Source of the DNA: an uncultured Alistipes sp.
GTDB lineage: Bacteria > Bacteroidota > Bacteroidia > Bacteroidales > UBA932
Length of the DNA: 64,000 nucleotides
Direction: 5' to 3'
Assembly: GCA_900544195.1 (NCBI GenBank)
Contig: UQUJ01000003.1
Span: 1-64,000, forward strand
The translations under genes were made by a program, and so were the position numbers. Each line of letters opens with the position of its first letter. Position 1 is the stretch's first letter. Shown here one piece after another: positions 24,482 to 33,023 of this stretch. Under the pieces are notes generated by a model, which did not search any database, was not told the DNA's origin, and was given only the letters and a program-made list of their open reading frames with translations.

Positions 24482-25555
24482 ATGAAAAAAGTATTCTTAT
24501 GCCTTTTAGGCGTTGTCTCTTTGGCTGGATGTCTGGAACCGACCGCAACCGACGAAAATGGAACCGTGGCAGAAGATTCCGGGGTTATCTGTGGTTTTGT
24601 GTTCAACATAGAGACTAATGCTGAGATAAATGGAGCCAAGGTGACGCTTTCCCCGGGTGATGTCACCAGCAAGACAGGTTCCAACGGCTATTTCGAGTTT
24701 GATGATCTCAAATCCGGGACGTACAAGGTCACCGCCACGGCGGACGGGTACGATGGGATTTATCGTCAGTTGACAATAAAGTCGGGGCGTGAGTATGTGT
24801 GTGATTTCCCGTTAAGGGCGATCTACAACGCCAGTGCCGAGGTCAGTCCTTTGGAAGGTCTGGATTTCGGGCGTGGCAAAAACACATTGGCCGTGACATT
24901 GAAGGCGCATAACGGTGCCTTGGCTTATCACGCTGAATTGGAAGGAAATCCGGCTTGGGTGTCGTTGGAAAAGAATGACGGAACCATTCCGGATTATGAA
25001 AAGACGAGTCAGGTTGAGTATCTGAAACTGACTGTTGACAGGAACGCCATGAAAACAGACGAGACCACATGCTATCTTGTCATAATGGCTGGAAGAAAGG
25101 AATTTAGGGTCAAGGTTACCGCAAGGCAGAATGCCGTGAATGACTATTCTTCGGCGACAGTGATTTCATGTGACAGCAGGATCGATGCCAAGATTATCAG
25201 CTGCAATTGGTCTGGTACATCGGTTGTGTTCAATTATTCGTTGACGAATACAGGATTGGGTGATATATCTAAGTTTTCATTAGGTAGTAGCAGCTATACG
25301 ACTATCTATGATGACAAGGGAAATGAATATACATATTGGTACATAACATTTAGAGATAGCAGCACTGATAGTAATAGTTATAAAACGATAATCACAAGGT
25401 TTCCGGAGGGACCGGAGTGCAAGGGATCCATTACGTTGAAGAATGTTCCTTCAGACGTGAAGAACATTACATATTTATTACACGCTTATATTCATTATGG
25501 GACTCCGTTGTCAGGAGACAGGATTTCATTCAAGAACGTCCCCGTCTATGATTAA
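24482..25555 (+). CDS. Lipoprotein with carboxypeptidase-regulatory-like domain, paralogue of the 21.3 kb gene
   Basis: Lipoprotein of about 357 residues, a shortened paralogue of the product of 21334-22998. It has a lipobox at SLAGC (about residue 18), one carboxypeptidase-regulatory-like domain (GFVFNIETNAEINGAKVTL...), one BACON-like repeat, and the same Ser/Tyr-rich C-terminal domain. A 251-base block is identical between the two genes. Two consecutive ATG codons (24479 and 24482) precede KKVFLC; the second is used here. It is separated by 14 bases from the transglutaminase gene and 23 bases from the CHASE2 gene. The pair probably arose by duplication of a domain-bearing gene with later homogenisation. 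Confidence 0.8.
   Translation: MKKVFLCLLGVVSLAGCLEPTATDENGTVAEDSGVICGFVFNIETNAEINGAKVTLSPGDVTSKTGSNGYFEFDDLKSGTYKVTATADGYDGIYRQLTIKSGREYVCDFPLRAIYNASAEVSPLEGLDFGRGKNTLAVTLKAHNGALAYHAELEGNPAWVSLEKNDGTIPDYEKTSQVEYLKLTVDRNAMKTDETTCYLVIMAGRKEFRVKVTARQNAVNDYSSATVISCDSRIDAKIISCNWSGTSVVFNYSLTNTGLGDISKFSLGSSSYTTIYDDKGNEYTYWYITFRDSSTDSNSYKTIITRFPEGPECKGSITLKNVPSDVKNITYLLHAYIHYGTPLSGDRISFKNVPVYD
25274..25524. repeat. 251-base perfect direct repeat, copy 2
   Basis: Second copy of the block at 22717-22967, in the shorter paralogous lipoprotein gene. Sequence on both sides of it is diverged at silent and non-silent positions. Confidence 0.9.
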
Positions 25556-25578
25556 TTCATAGCGAAGATCTTCAAGGC

Positions 25579-26754
25579 ATGTCATTGAAAAGGCTCACCC
25601 GATTGATGCCCGGCAGACTCAAGCGCCTGAGTCTGCCTTTGAATGCGCTTGCTATCACGGCCATGGCGTTTGGTCTGTCATATTTCATAAAGTACGACCT
25701 TGGCTCCATTTCAGCCTTTGCCCCGATGGAAAAAGCCACAGACTTTGATTTGACTGATGTCTATAACACGGTCGCGGACAGGCGGGCCAGCCGGACACTG
25801 AGCGATGACATCGTCATAGTCAGCATTGATGGCTGCTCCAGGGAGGACATCATGGAGGTCGTTGACTATGTGGATTATTTGAATCCTTCCGCCATAGGCC
25901 TTGACGTGTTCTTCAATTATCCTGCGGAGGGTGATGCCGGCCTGATCGAGTCGTTGACACAATGTGACAACCTCGTTTTCCCTGTCGGACTGAGGCGAAT
26001 CGGAGACGAGGCCGCCATCTTCGGTTCGTATTTTTATGATAACACATCTATCGGGCATCGGGGAGTTGTCAACCTTTCCGTCGATTCACATCTCAGTGTC
26101 GTCCGGGATTTCCAGTCGGAGTACATTGTCGGCAGGGACACTTTGAGAAGTTTCTGTGCGGAGTTGGCCAAAGTTGCGGATCCGAAGGCATATTCGAGAC
26201 TTAAGGTCAGAGGAGGCAAATCGGAGGTGATCAATTATCCGTCCTGGGAGTTCGAATTCATTCCTGCAAAGGATTTGACAAGAGGAGGAATCCCTTTTGA
26301 GGAGGCACGGCAAAGCGTTGAGGGCAAGGTGGTTCTGATCGGAAGTGTGTCCGATCCGTCGGATTTCCATCTGACTCCCATTGATGAAAGGATGCCGGGG
26401 CTTCTGATTCATGCGAGGGCTCTCCAGACAATTCTGGATTCGTGCTATGTCGATGAAACCTCCGATTTCCTGAGCTGGGTGATGGCAACATTGCTGTCAT
26501 TCGCCTTCATCCTTCTGGTCTTGGTGATAAAGGAATATGTCCCTTTCGAAGGTTTGGTGGTTCGTGCCGCGCAGTTTATTCTCATCTACCTGTTTCTGGT
26601 ACTGGGATGCAACGCTTTCGCACGTCATGGAAACTATCTGAATTTCGGCCCTACGCTACTGATGATCGGCCTTGGGATGCTGGCCAAGGACATCTGGCTT
26701 GGCCTTGTTGACTTTGTGAAGAATATTCAGAATCGTAAAAAAAGAAAAGTATGA
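25579..26754 (+). CDS. CHASE2 domain membrane protein
   Basis: Inner-membrane protein of 391 residues. An N-terminal transmembrane segment (about 22-38) leads to a large periplasmic CHASE2 sensor domain, containing DIVIVSIDGCSREDIMEV, a PSAIGLDVFF segment and GKVVLIGSVSDPSDFHLTPIDERMPGLLIHARALQ. Three C-terminal transmembrane segments follow. It has no kinase, cyclase or protease effector domain, ending in a short basic tail (NRKKRKV). Its stop overlaps the start of the FecR-like gene (ATGA), implying tight coupling. CHASE2 proteins are extracytoplasmic sensors normally joined to cytoplasmic effectors; here the output probably runs through partners in the operon. Confidence 0.88.
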   Translation: MSLKRLTRLMPGRLKRLSLPLNALAITAMAFGLSYFIKYDLGSISAFAPMEKATDFDLTDVYNTVADRRASRTLSDDIVIVSIDGCSREDIMEVVDYVDYLNPSAIGLDVFFNYPAEGDAGLIESLTQCDNLVFPVGLRRIGDEAAIFGSYFYDNTSIGHRGVVNLSVDSHLSVVRDFQSEYIVGRDTLRSFCAELAKVADPKAYSRLKVRGGKSEVINYPSWEFEFIPAKDLTRGGIPFEEARQSVEGKVVLIGSVSDPSDFHLTPIDERMPGLLIHARALQTILDSCYVDETSDFLSWVMATLLSFAFILLVLVIKEYVPFEGLVVRAAQFILIYLFLVLGCNAFARHGNYLNFGPTLLMIGLGMLAKDIWLGLVDFVKNIQNRKKRKV

Positions 26755-27629
26755 AATTGACAAGTTTTATCATTTCAGTCCTGTGCTTTACTTTGGCCTT
26801 GCAGCCAAACGCCCCAAAGGGACGCTATGCGATCTTCAAGTTCTCCGGAGATGTCACCGTACGTAAAGATGGCTCCGGAGATTGGTCTGATGTGTCCAAG
26901 CGCATGAGCGTGAACCCGAAAGATGTGTGCCGCATTCCCAAAGGTGGCTCGGTGTCCATTCTTGACAAGAAGACTAATCGTGTATTCACCGTTGAAGAGG
27001 ATGGTGTCTTGAATGTTAAGACTCTGATTGAAAAGGCGGAAACGGCTTCCAGAAGAATCACCGCAAGGCTCAACGACGCTTTGGCCAGTGACCTTGCGAT
27101 GGAACGCAGGGCTGTGCCGACATATTCCATCCTTGGGGCGACAACCCATGCCGGTGGGGATGGAAACTCTGCTCAGGCCGGGATTCCGACTCTGACGGAC
27201 ACCGTGTGCTATCTATTGAGGCAATATGTCGACAGCCTGTCCACAGGGCATGAGATTCATCCGTCCGATGGCCTTATGATCGGGAAAGAGAGCCTTGGAG
27301 ACGGAGAGTTCTGTTTTGTGGTCTCCAACAGTACCAATGAGTTATACTATTTCAATATATTGAGGCTTGACCATAATAGCAAGGAGGTTTCTTTCTGCAT
27401 TACCCCAGTGGATGCGGCGGGCGAGATATTCATCCCTGATGGAATGTACCTCAAACTGACTCAGTACCCTTTCGCGGAAGAGGAGGACAATGAATATACC
27501 TACCTGTTTTTCGCCACTCCAAGGATGATTGATTTCAACGCCTTGAGCAAGATGCTGTCAGACACATCTCCGGATTCCAGGATAAGGCTGCGTGACAGCG
27601 GCTGCCTGAAGGTTGTTCCTGTTATGTGA
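26751..27629 (+). CDS. Secreted FecR-like / ligand-binding protein
   Basis: Secreted protein of 292 residues with a signal peptide (first about 18 residues). The region around residues 25-90 has the FecR-type beta-sandwich order: F-x-x-x-G-D-V-T-V..., then PKGGSVSILDKKTNRVF. The C-terminal part (about 145-292) contains SNSTNELYYFNILRLD and resembles DUF4384-like sensing domains found beside CHASE2 proteins. It overlaps the CHASE2 gene by four bases. It has no lipobox or membrane anchor. Last gene of the envelope operon; a truncated dispersed repeat begins 12 bases after its stop. Confidence 0.6.
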   Translation: MKLTSFIISVLCFTLALQPNAPKGRYAIFKFSGDVTVRKDGSGDWSDVSKRMSVNPKDVCRIPKGGSVSILDKKTNRVFTVEEDGVLNVKTLIEKAETASRRITARLNDALASDLAMERRAVPTYSILGATTHAGGDGNSAQAGIPTLTDTVCYLLRQYVDSLSTGHEIHPSDGLMIGKESLGDGEFCFVVSNSTNELYYFNILRLDHNSKEVSFCITPVDAAGEIFIPDGMYLKLTQYPFAEEEDNEYTYLFFATPRMIDFNALSKMLSDTSPDSRIRLRDSGCLKVVPVM

Positions 27630-27640
27630 TTATGCTATAG

Positions 27641-27698
27641 GATATAGACCAAAAAGATTCCTTAAGATGATGCAGCTTATTTTCTGATGGTTACTTAA
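27641..27698. repeat. Truncated copy (one end) of the dispersed repeat family
   Basis: About 58 bases match the terminal part of the long element at 40822-40986 (reverse sense): GATATAGACC, then AAAAGATTCCTTAAGATGATG, then a T-rich TIR ending TTACTTAA. The central hairpin and the other end are absent. It starts 12 bases after the preceding stop codon. Confidence 0.7.
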
Positions 27699-27845
27699 CG
27701 TCTGAAACACCTCTGGGTTGCAGCCAGAAAGTCGTTTTCTTCGCTGCATAGCGTTGTTGGATGCCTCCGCATGTGCTTATTCAGTCCGGGATACCTGTGT
27801 CTGATGGCCATGGCGGTCATTTACCCGGATAGGGCGCGCGAAGGG

Positions 27846-27866
27846 TGTAGGCCGCTACGGCCTACA
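27846..27866. repeat. 9-base perfect palindromic hairpin
   Basis: TGTAGGCCG at 27846-27854 faces its complement at 27858-27866 with only a CTA loop. Confidence 0.6.
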
Positions 27867-27948
27867 GGCACAGGTACACGACGTAACGCAAGTCGACATC
27901 TTCCTCATTTGTAAAATGTCATCCGTTACTCGCTGATACAGAATGAGT

Positions 27949-28039
27949 GGTTGATAATGTACTCATTATTACATAGTTAACGTCTCGTCTTGGGCGCATA
28001 TCCACTAAAGACGAATAGTTAACTCGATTATTATCAACC
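27949..28039. repeat. 91-base imperfect inverted repeat
   Basis: Outer arms GGTTGATAAT/ATTATCAACC at 27949-27958 and 28030-28039. Inner arms AGTTAAC-x-x-x-TCGTCTT and its near-complement face each other across a 13-base centre. It resembles the two ends of a small mobile or REP-type element. Confidence 0.6.
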
Positions 28040-28231
28040 GTTTATGGATTACGTCTCAATGCCTTCTTATTACGGCCGCCCAGTCACGATGTCGGTGTGT
28101 GATTTACGGAACGCCCTCACATCAAAGCCGGTCTTAAATACATGAGAGGCTCATCCCCATGAAAATCCTGTACCATAGCCTTTGTGTTTTTCAGCCTGGT
28201 CTGGTTTCCAACAATGCAGATTCACCATTTG

Positions 28232-28356
28232 GCTGAAAGCCTTTTGTAATATTCTCACCGTCCATATTCCCTCGGTGCAGTCCGTCCGGTGGATTGTGTT
28301 CTGGCCGGACAAAATGCGGAAATCATGCGCTTTGTCCGGCCGGCAAGGCTTTCAGC
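28232..28356. repeat. Nested inverted-repeat structure, possible structured RNA
   Basis: Perfect 12-base outer arms (28232-28243 and 28345-28356) enclose a perfect 11-base inner hairpin (28303-28313 and 28331-28341) and a smaller CACCG/CGGTG hairpin (28256-28277). This amounts to a multi-branched fold over 125 bases. Confidence 0.55.
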
Positions 28357-28583
28357 GGACAAACTATTGAATAAACTCGGCAAACAACCCGGAAGTGCCG
28401 GACCCGCGCTATGAGACTGGCGGTAAGCAATTGACTAACAACGTCATTGGCCGTCGGCGTTTCATTGACGTTGGTGCGAAACAACAAAACTCAATCGGCA
28501 AGATCGTTCCCTTTCTTTTACACAGGTTTTTGGACTTGATCCCAACGTTCCTTGTTGAAGTACCCCCTCGGTATGTAAGGCTA

Positions 28584-28629
28584 AAAAAAATGCAGACATC
28601 CCCTTTTAGGGAAAGGATGCCTGCTTTTA
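28584..28629. repeat. A-rich/T-rich hairpin with GCAGACATCC arm, copy 1
   Basis: An A-run, an arm GCAGACATCC pairing with GGATGCCTGC, a loop containing TTTTAGGG, and a T-run. It could terminate transcription in either direction. A close copy lies at 28916-28957. Confidence 0.6.
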
Positions 28630-28786
28630 CCATATAGTTTTAACGAAAACTATGCGCAAATATAATCAAATTTCCTTTATGGTCAACTCTTTTCATCTAA
28701 AAATGTTTTTCTTTCGCCAGTATTCTATAACTTCCATAGACCCCTAGATAAACTGGTTCGATAAGTTGATTCGCCGTTCTACTAAC

Positions 28787-28820
28787 ACGGACACTGAGCA
28801 ATCAGTGTCCGTTTCTTTTA
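28787..28820. terminator. Terminator-like hairpin
   Basis: Perfect 11-base arms ACGGACACTGA (28787-28797) and TCAGTGTCCGT (28802-28812), a 4-base loop, then TTCTTTTA. The gene it would serve is not evident. Confidence 0.6.
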
Positions 28821-28915
28821 TCCCTCACCCCTCGCAGAACCCCGTAGAAGAAGTCCGACTTATCCGAAAAGTTCGTTCCATCAGTTCGTGAGGAGGTTGA
28901 TCGTAGTATGGGGAA

Positions 28916-28957
28916 TAAAAAACAGACATCCTTTTAGGGGGAAGATGCCTGCTTTTA
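28916..28957. repeat. A-rich/T-rich hairpin, copy 2
   Basis: An A-run, CAGACATC, the loop TTTTAGGG and GATGCCTG, then TTTTA. It has the same arm and loop words as 28584-28629, in the same orientation about 330 bases further on. Confidence 0.6.
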
Positions 28958-29224
28958 CGAAATGCTTTCATGGCAATATGAATGTTAGGCTGCTGTGCTG
29001 GTGATGTGCATGAAATACTGCGGAGGAATGAGCGGAGCAATTCATCGGATGGTGTGGTAGAAGTGCCAGTGATGGCCATCGGGCTGAAGGCATTTTGTGA
29101 AAATGTGGGAGAACTGAGCGGTGATGGCACGCCATGGCTTGCGGTCGTTAACAAAAGTGACCTGAAAAGGTTGCTTGTGAATATGGAAGGCCTTGTGTTT
29201 ACTTAAATGTCCGGTGCTTGTCGT

Positions 29225-29995
29225 CTAATATTCCACTTTTGTGAGGAATAGGGCGTTGCCGGGGACGGATTCGCCGGCACAGGAGCGGGAGCCGCCTTGG
29301 GTGAGGATGGCGATCCAGGATTCGTCGCGCTTGCCGCGGCCTACCTCAAGGAGGGAACCGACTACGGCGCGGACCATATTCCTGAGAAAGCGGTCGGCGC
29401 GGATGGTGAAGACGAGGTAGTCACCTTCCTCGGCGGGGTAGCCCATGATTCTGACGTGGTCGGGGGAATATGCCTCCCAGCGGGCTTGGGTGACGGTGCA
29501 GATGGAGGTCTTGTTGCTGCTGCCGACCTTTTCGAAGCAGCTGAAGTCGTGGCGGCCAAGGAGTGCCTGTGCGGCGCGGTTCATCTTGTCGACATCCAGC
29601 GGGAAGGTGTAGAGGTAGGAATATTCCCGCATAAAAGGGTCACGGCGGCGGTGGATGAAGTACTTGTACTCACGTTGTGTGGCATCGAATCTGGCGTGGA
29701 ACTCAGGATCACAAAACGCAATCGAATGTACCTTGATTCCGGCGGGCAAAATGGCATTTATTTTGTAGCCAATCGCGCTTGCGTCAATGTCCGGATTCGA
29801 GGCCTCGAAGTGAGCCACGTAGTTGATGGCGTTCACCTTCGAATCGGTCCGTCCGGCGCCCGTGACGGCAATGTCCTCCTTCAAGAGAGTCGAAAGAGCA
29901 TTCTGAAGACACTCCTGAACAGTTGTTGCATCGTTCTGAATCTGCCAGCCGCAGAATGACGAGCCGTCGTATGAAAGGGTGATCCGGTAGCGCAT
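29225..29995 (-). CDS. truA: tRNA pseudouridine(38-40) synthase
   Basis: TruA makes pseudouridine at positions 38-40 in the anticodon arm of many tRNAs. The 256-residue product shows MRYRITLSYDG at its start, the catalytic aspartate in GAGRTDSKVNA (about residues 47-57), EYKYFI in the middle, and the conserved FLRNMVR segment (about 205). The start at 29995 (MRYRIT) is chosen because the open frame extends much further upstream but into the start of the MoxR gene on the other strand. A TATTTTTG -7-like box lies on the minus strand at 30018-30025. Divergent from the Bat operon. Confidence 0.96.
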   Translation of the reverse strand: MRYRITLSYDGSSFCGWQIQNDATTVQECLQNALSTLLKEDIAVTGAGRTDSKVNAINYVAHFEASNPDIDASAIGYKINAILPAGIKVHSIAFCDPEFHARFDATQREYKYFIHRRRDPFMREYSYLYTFPLDVDKMNRAAQALLGRHDFSCFEKVGSSNKTSICTVTQARWEAYSPDHVRIMGYPAEEGDYLVFTIRADRFLRNMVRAVVGSLLEVGRGKRDESWIAILTQGGSRSCAGESVPGNALFLTKVEY

Positions 29996-30041
29996 TTTGA
30001 TAGGATTGTTTTGATTGCAAAAATAGTAAAAACAGTATAAT

Positions 30042-31034
30042 ATGGAAAGTGTAAACATCAAGGAACTCAATGACAGGATCCAGAAGGAGAGCGCCTTCGT
30101 GGATATGCTGTCCCTTGAGATGGGCAAGGTCATCATCGGACAGAAGCAGCTGGTGGAGAACCTTCTGATCGGACTGCTCGCCAACGGACATATCCTTCTG
30201 GAAGGTGTGCCGGGATTGGCGAAGACTTTGGCCATAAGTACTTTGTCAAAGGCGATCGACGCTAAGTTCAGCCGTATTCAGTTCACCCCTGACCTCCTTC
30301 CTGCCGACCTTATCGGAACGATGATATATTCACAGAAGGATGAGTCGTTCGAGGTGCACAAGGGGCCGGTCTTCGCCAACTTCGTGCTCGCGGATGAGAT
30401 CAACCGTAGCCCGGCGAAGGTGCAGTCGGCCCTTCTTGAGGCTATGCAGGAGCGTCAGGTGACGATCGGCGACCAGACGTTCAAGCTTCCGGAGCCGTTC
30501 CTCGTGATGGCCACACAGAACCCTATCGAGCAGGAAGGAACCTATCCGCTTCCTGAGGCTCAGGTGGATCGTTTCATGCTGAAGGTCATCGTGAAATATC
30601 CTAAGAAAGAGGAGGAAAGGCAGATCATCAGGATGAACAACACAGGCGAGTTCCCGACGGTCAATCCGGTGATCAAGCCGGAGGACATCGTGCGCGCCAG
30701 AAGCGTCGTGAGGGATGTCTATATGGACGAGAAGATCGAGAGGTACATCGTGGACATCGTTTATGCCACACGTACACCGGATGACTACGGTCTTGGAAAG
30801 ATCAAGGATCTCATCTCGTTCGGCGCCTCACCACGTGCGAGCATCTCATTGTCAATGGCTTCCAAAGCCTACGCTTTCATCAAGAGAAGAGGCTATGTGA
30901 TCCCGGAGGATGTCAGGGCCGTCTGCGACGAGGTCCTTCGTCACAGGATCGGCCTTACCTACGAGGCGGAGGCAGAGAATGTCACGACCGAGCAGATCAT
31001 CGCCGAAGTGCTCAACGCCGTACAGGTTCCGTAA
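30042..31034 (+). CDS. MoxR-family AAA+ ATPase of the Bat operon
   Basis: AAA+ ATPase of 330 residues, the first gene of the Bat operon. Walker A is EGVPGLAKT (about 53-61), the Walker B region is VLADEINRSPAKVQSALLEAMQE (FVLADEINR, about 115-123), and the sensor-1 region is VMATQNPIEQEGTYPLPEAQ. These are the classic MoxR (RavA/YehP) hallmarks. It is distinct from the MoxR protein at 3.2-4.3 kb, which shares only motifs. In Bacteroidota this gene precedes a DUF58 protein and vWA/TPR genes that affect stress (oxygen) tolerance and cell-envelope integrity. The gene is followed by the DUF58 gene after 40 bases. Confidence 0.95.
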   Translation: MESVNIKELNDRIQKESAFVDMLSLEMGKVIIGQKQLVENLLIGLLANGHILLEGVPGLAKTLAISTLSKAIDAKFSRIQFTPDLLPADLIGTMIYSQKDESFEVHKGPVFANFVLADEINRSPAKVQSALLEAMQERQVTIGDQTFKLPEPFLVMATQNPIEQEGTYPLPEAQVDRFMLKVIVKYPKKEEERQIIRMNNTGEFPTVNPVIKPEDIVRARSVVRDVYMDEKIERYIVDIVYATRTPDDYGLGKIKDLISFGASPRASISLSMASKAYAFIKRRGYVIPEDVRAVCDEVLRHRIGLTYEAEAENVTTEQIIAEVLNAVQVP

Positions 31035-31074
31035 CGGACTATGTGTAGTTGGGTTTTAATCAGACATTTGAATC

Positions 31075-31968
31075 ATGGCATCTAATTCCTCAGCCAATGA
31101 ACTCCTGCGCAAGGTCCGCAAGATAGAGATCCGCACCAGGGCTCTGTCTCACCAGATCTTCGCCGGTGAATATCACAGTGCCTTCAAAGGCCGTGGAATG
31201 GCCTTCAGCGAGGTGCGTGAGTACCAGTACGGAGACGATGTGCGTTCGATGGACTGGAATGTGACCGCGCGTCTGCGCTCTCCTTACGTCAAGGTTTTCG
31301 AGGAGGAGAGGGAGATGACGGTCGTCCTTCTGATCGACATCAGCCGTTCCGGCCTTTTCGGAACGAGTGAGAGGACGAAGAGGGATCTGATCGCGGAGAT
31401 CGCCGCTGTCCTGAGTTTCTCGGCCATAATCAACAACGACAAGGTCGGGGCGCTTTTCTTCAGCGACAGGGTAGAGGAGTTCATCCCGCCGAAAAAAGGA
31501 CGCAGCCATCTTCTGCACATCATCCGTGAGATCATCGAGCTCAAGCCTGAGTCCAACGGAACCGATGTCGGGCAGGCTCTGCGGTACCTGACGAATGCGA
31601 TGAAGAAGAAATGCACGGCTTTCGTGCTTTCAGACATGCTGGATGCCAATCCGGACGGATCGCCTCGTTATGAGGATGCACTTAAGGTGGCCCGCAATCG
31701 TCACGACATCTCTGTGATCAAGGTTCACGACCCACGCGAGAAGACGATTCCTGATGTCGGTCTTGTTCACGTCAAGGATTCCGAGACCGGAGAATCGGCT
31801 TGGATCAACACTTCCAGCAAGAAGACAAGGGCGGAATATTCAAAATGGTTCGGTGCCGTTGAGGATGGGGAGAGAAAGCTGTTCAACCGCTATAAGATTG
31901 ATTCTGTGGACATCGCCACCAATCAGGATTACGTCAAAGGTCTGATGACATTTTTCGGGAGGAGATAG
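31075..31968 (+). CDS. DUF58 domain protein of the Bat operon
   Basis: Cytosolic DUF58 protein of 297 residues. The diagnostic DUF58 block VREYQYGDDVRSMDWNVTARL lies near residues 48-68. A vWA-like fold with LLIDISRSGLFG, NGTDVGQAL and FVLSDMLD (degenerate MIDAS positions) occupies the middle. It follows the MoxR gene by 40 bases and precedes the next gene by two bases. DUF58 proteins are typical partners of MoxR ATPases. Confidence 0.93.
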   Translation: MASNSSANELLRKVRKIEIRTRALSHQIFAGEYHSAFKGRGMAFSEVREYQYGDDVRSMDWNVTARLRSPYVKVFEEEREMTVVLLIDISRSGLFGTSERTKRDLIAEIAAVLSFSAIINNDKVGALFFSDRVEEFIPPKKGRSHLLHIIREIIELKPESNGTDVGQALRYLTNAMKKKCTAFVLSDMLDANPDGSPRYEDALKVARNRHDISVIKVHDPREKTIPDVGLVHVKDSETGESAWINTSSKKTRAEYSKWFGAVEDGERKLFNRYKIDSVDIATNQDYVKGLMTFFGRR

Positions 31969-31970
31969 AT

Positions 31971-33023
31971 ATGAAGAGATTGATTTACGGGTTGCCGCTT
32001 TTCTGCGTCGCGATGATCATCACCATCGCCGCCTCCGGACAGCAGGGTCCGCAAAATAAAGGTATGCTGATAAAGTCGGAGGATTCCTTTCTGGAACCTT
32101 TGCAGAAGCGCGACACAGCTCTGATCGGTGATCAGTTCCGTTACGGATTCCACCTCAAGGATGTGGTGGAGGGGACCCGTTTCGCCCTGCCGGATTTCTC
32201 CAAAGGATTTATGGACAGCGTGGAGATTGTCCTGCCTTTCATGGTGGACACTGTCAAGATCCGGGGCAAAAAGAATGAGCCGAAGTCATACGACATCGAC
32301 GTGTCGATGATCATAACATCCTTTGACGAAGGTAAATACGAGCTTCTGCCACTGTCCTTGGTGAGAGCGTCCGGTGTGGACAGGATTGACACGCTGGTCT
32401 TTGCGTCAAAGACACTTGACATCTTCACGATGCCTGTGGACACGACCACCTATCAGATTCACGACATTAAGCGGCAGATCCGCTATCCGCTCAAGGCTTC
32501 GGAGGTAATCCCTTATGTTTTAGGAATATGGGGTGTCGCGATTGTGGCTGTTCTGATTTGGGCGCTGTTCGCTATGAGACGCAAGAAAGAGACCAACGTC
32601 ATCCACAAGGATCCGCCTTATCTTGTCGCCCTGCGAAGACTCGACCATTTCCGTGGCAGCAAATACTGGGTTCCGGAGAAGCAGAAGGCATTCTATTCCG
32701 GAATCACGGATGCGTTGAGGGAATATATTGACGCTCGCTACGGCATCGACGCCATGGAGATGACAACAGCCGAGATATTCAAAGACCTCAAGACCTCAGG
32801 TGTTCCGGCTGACCTTTACGAGGAGATGAAGACGCTTTTCGAGACAGCTGATTTCGTGAAATTCGCCAAGGCCTCGGCCTCGGATGAGGAGAACGCTGCC
32901 GCGCTTCCTGCTGCGGTACGCTTTGTGACAGTTACTTATCAGTCTCAACTTGCGGAAGAAGAGGCTGCCAGGAAGGCTGCCGAAGCGAAGTCTCCGGCTA
33001 AAAAAGAAGGAGGAGAGGCGTAA
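31971..33023 (+). CDS. Bat-operon membrane protein, DUF4381-like
   Basis: Protein of 350 residues with an N-terminal signal or anchor (about 1-22), a periplasmic beta-rich region (about 30-165) and one clear transmembrane segment near residue 180 (VIPYVLGIWGVAIVAVLIWALF). The cytoplasmic part ends in an Ala/Lys/Glu-rich tail. The segment after the membrane helix (KYWVPEKQKAFYSGITDALREYID...) is typical of the protein found between DUF58 and BatA in Bat operons. Stop TAA overlaps the BatA ATG by one base. A scaffold linking the MoxR/vWA complex to the periplasm is a plausible role. Confidence 0.75.
   Translation: MKRLIYGLPLFCVAMIITIAASGQQGPQNKGMLIKSEDSFLEPLQKRDTALIGDQFRYGFHLKDVVEGTRFALPDFSKGFMDSVEIVLPFMVDTVKIRGKKNEPKSYDIDVSMIITSFDEGKYELLPLSLVRASGVDRIDTLVFASKTLDIFTMPVDTTTYQIHDIKRQIRYPLKASEVIPYVLGIWGVAIVAVLIWALFAMRRKKETNVIHKDPPYLVALRRLDHFRGSKYWVPEKQKAFYSGITDALREYIDARYGIDAMEMTTAEIFKDLKTSGVPADLYEEMKTLFETADFVKFAKASASDEENAAALPAAVRFVTVTYQSQLAEEEAARKAAEAKSPAKKEGGEA

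Larger units (their letters stand above)
27630..29224. other. Gene-poor, palindrome-rich 1.6-kb island
   Basis: No convincing protein-coding gene was found in this stretch. Several short open frames exist on both strands (for example 28395-28637 and 28825-29154), but none shows a known fold, a promoter box or a supported start. It contains a truncated dispersed repeat, several long inverted repeats (27846-27866, 27949-28039, 28232-28356), two copies of one hairpin about 330 bases apart (28584-28629 and 28916-28957) and one terminator-like hairpin (28787-28820). It could be a graveyard of mobile-element remnants, or hold one or more unrecognised structured RNAs. Confidence 0.6.

Noticed and set aside
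28395..28637. 80-codon open frame on the plus strand in the palindrome-rich island
   Set aside because: It ends inside a terminator-like hairpin and shows no family signature.
28825..29154. 109-codon open frame on the minus strand
   Set aside because: No recognisable domain, no promoter box, overlaps a duplicated hairpin; treated as non-coding.
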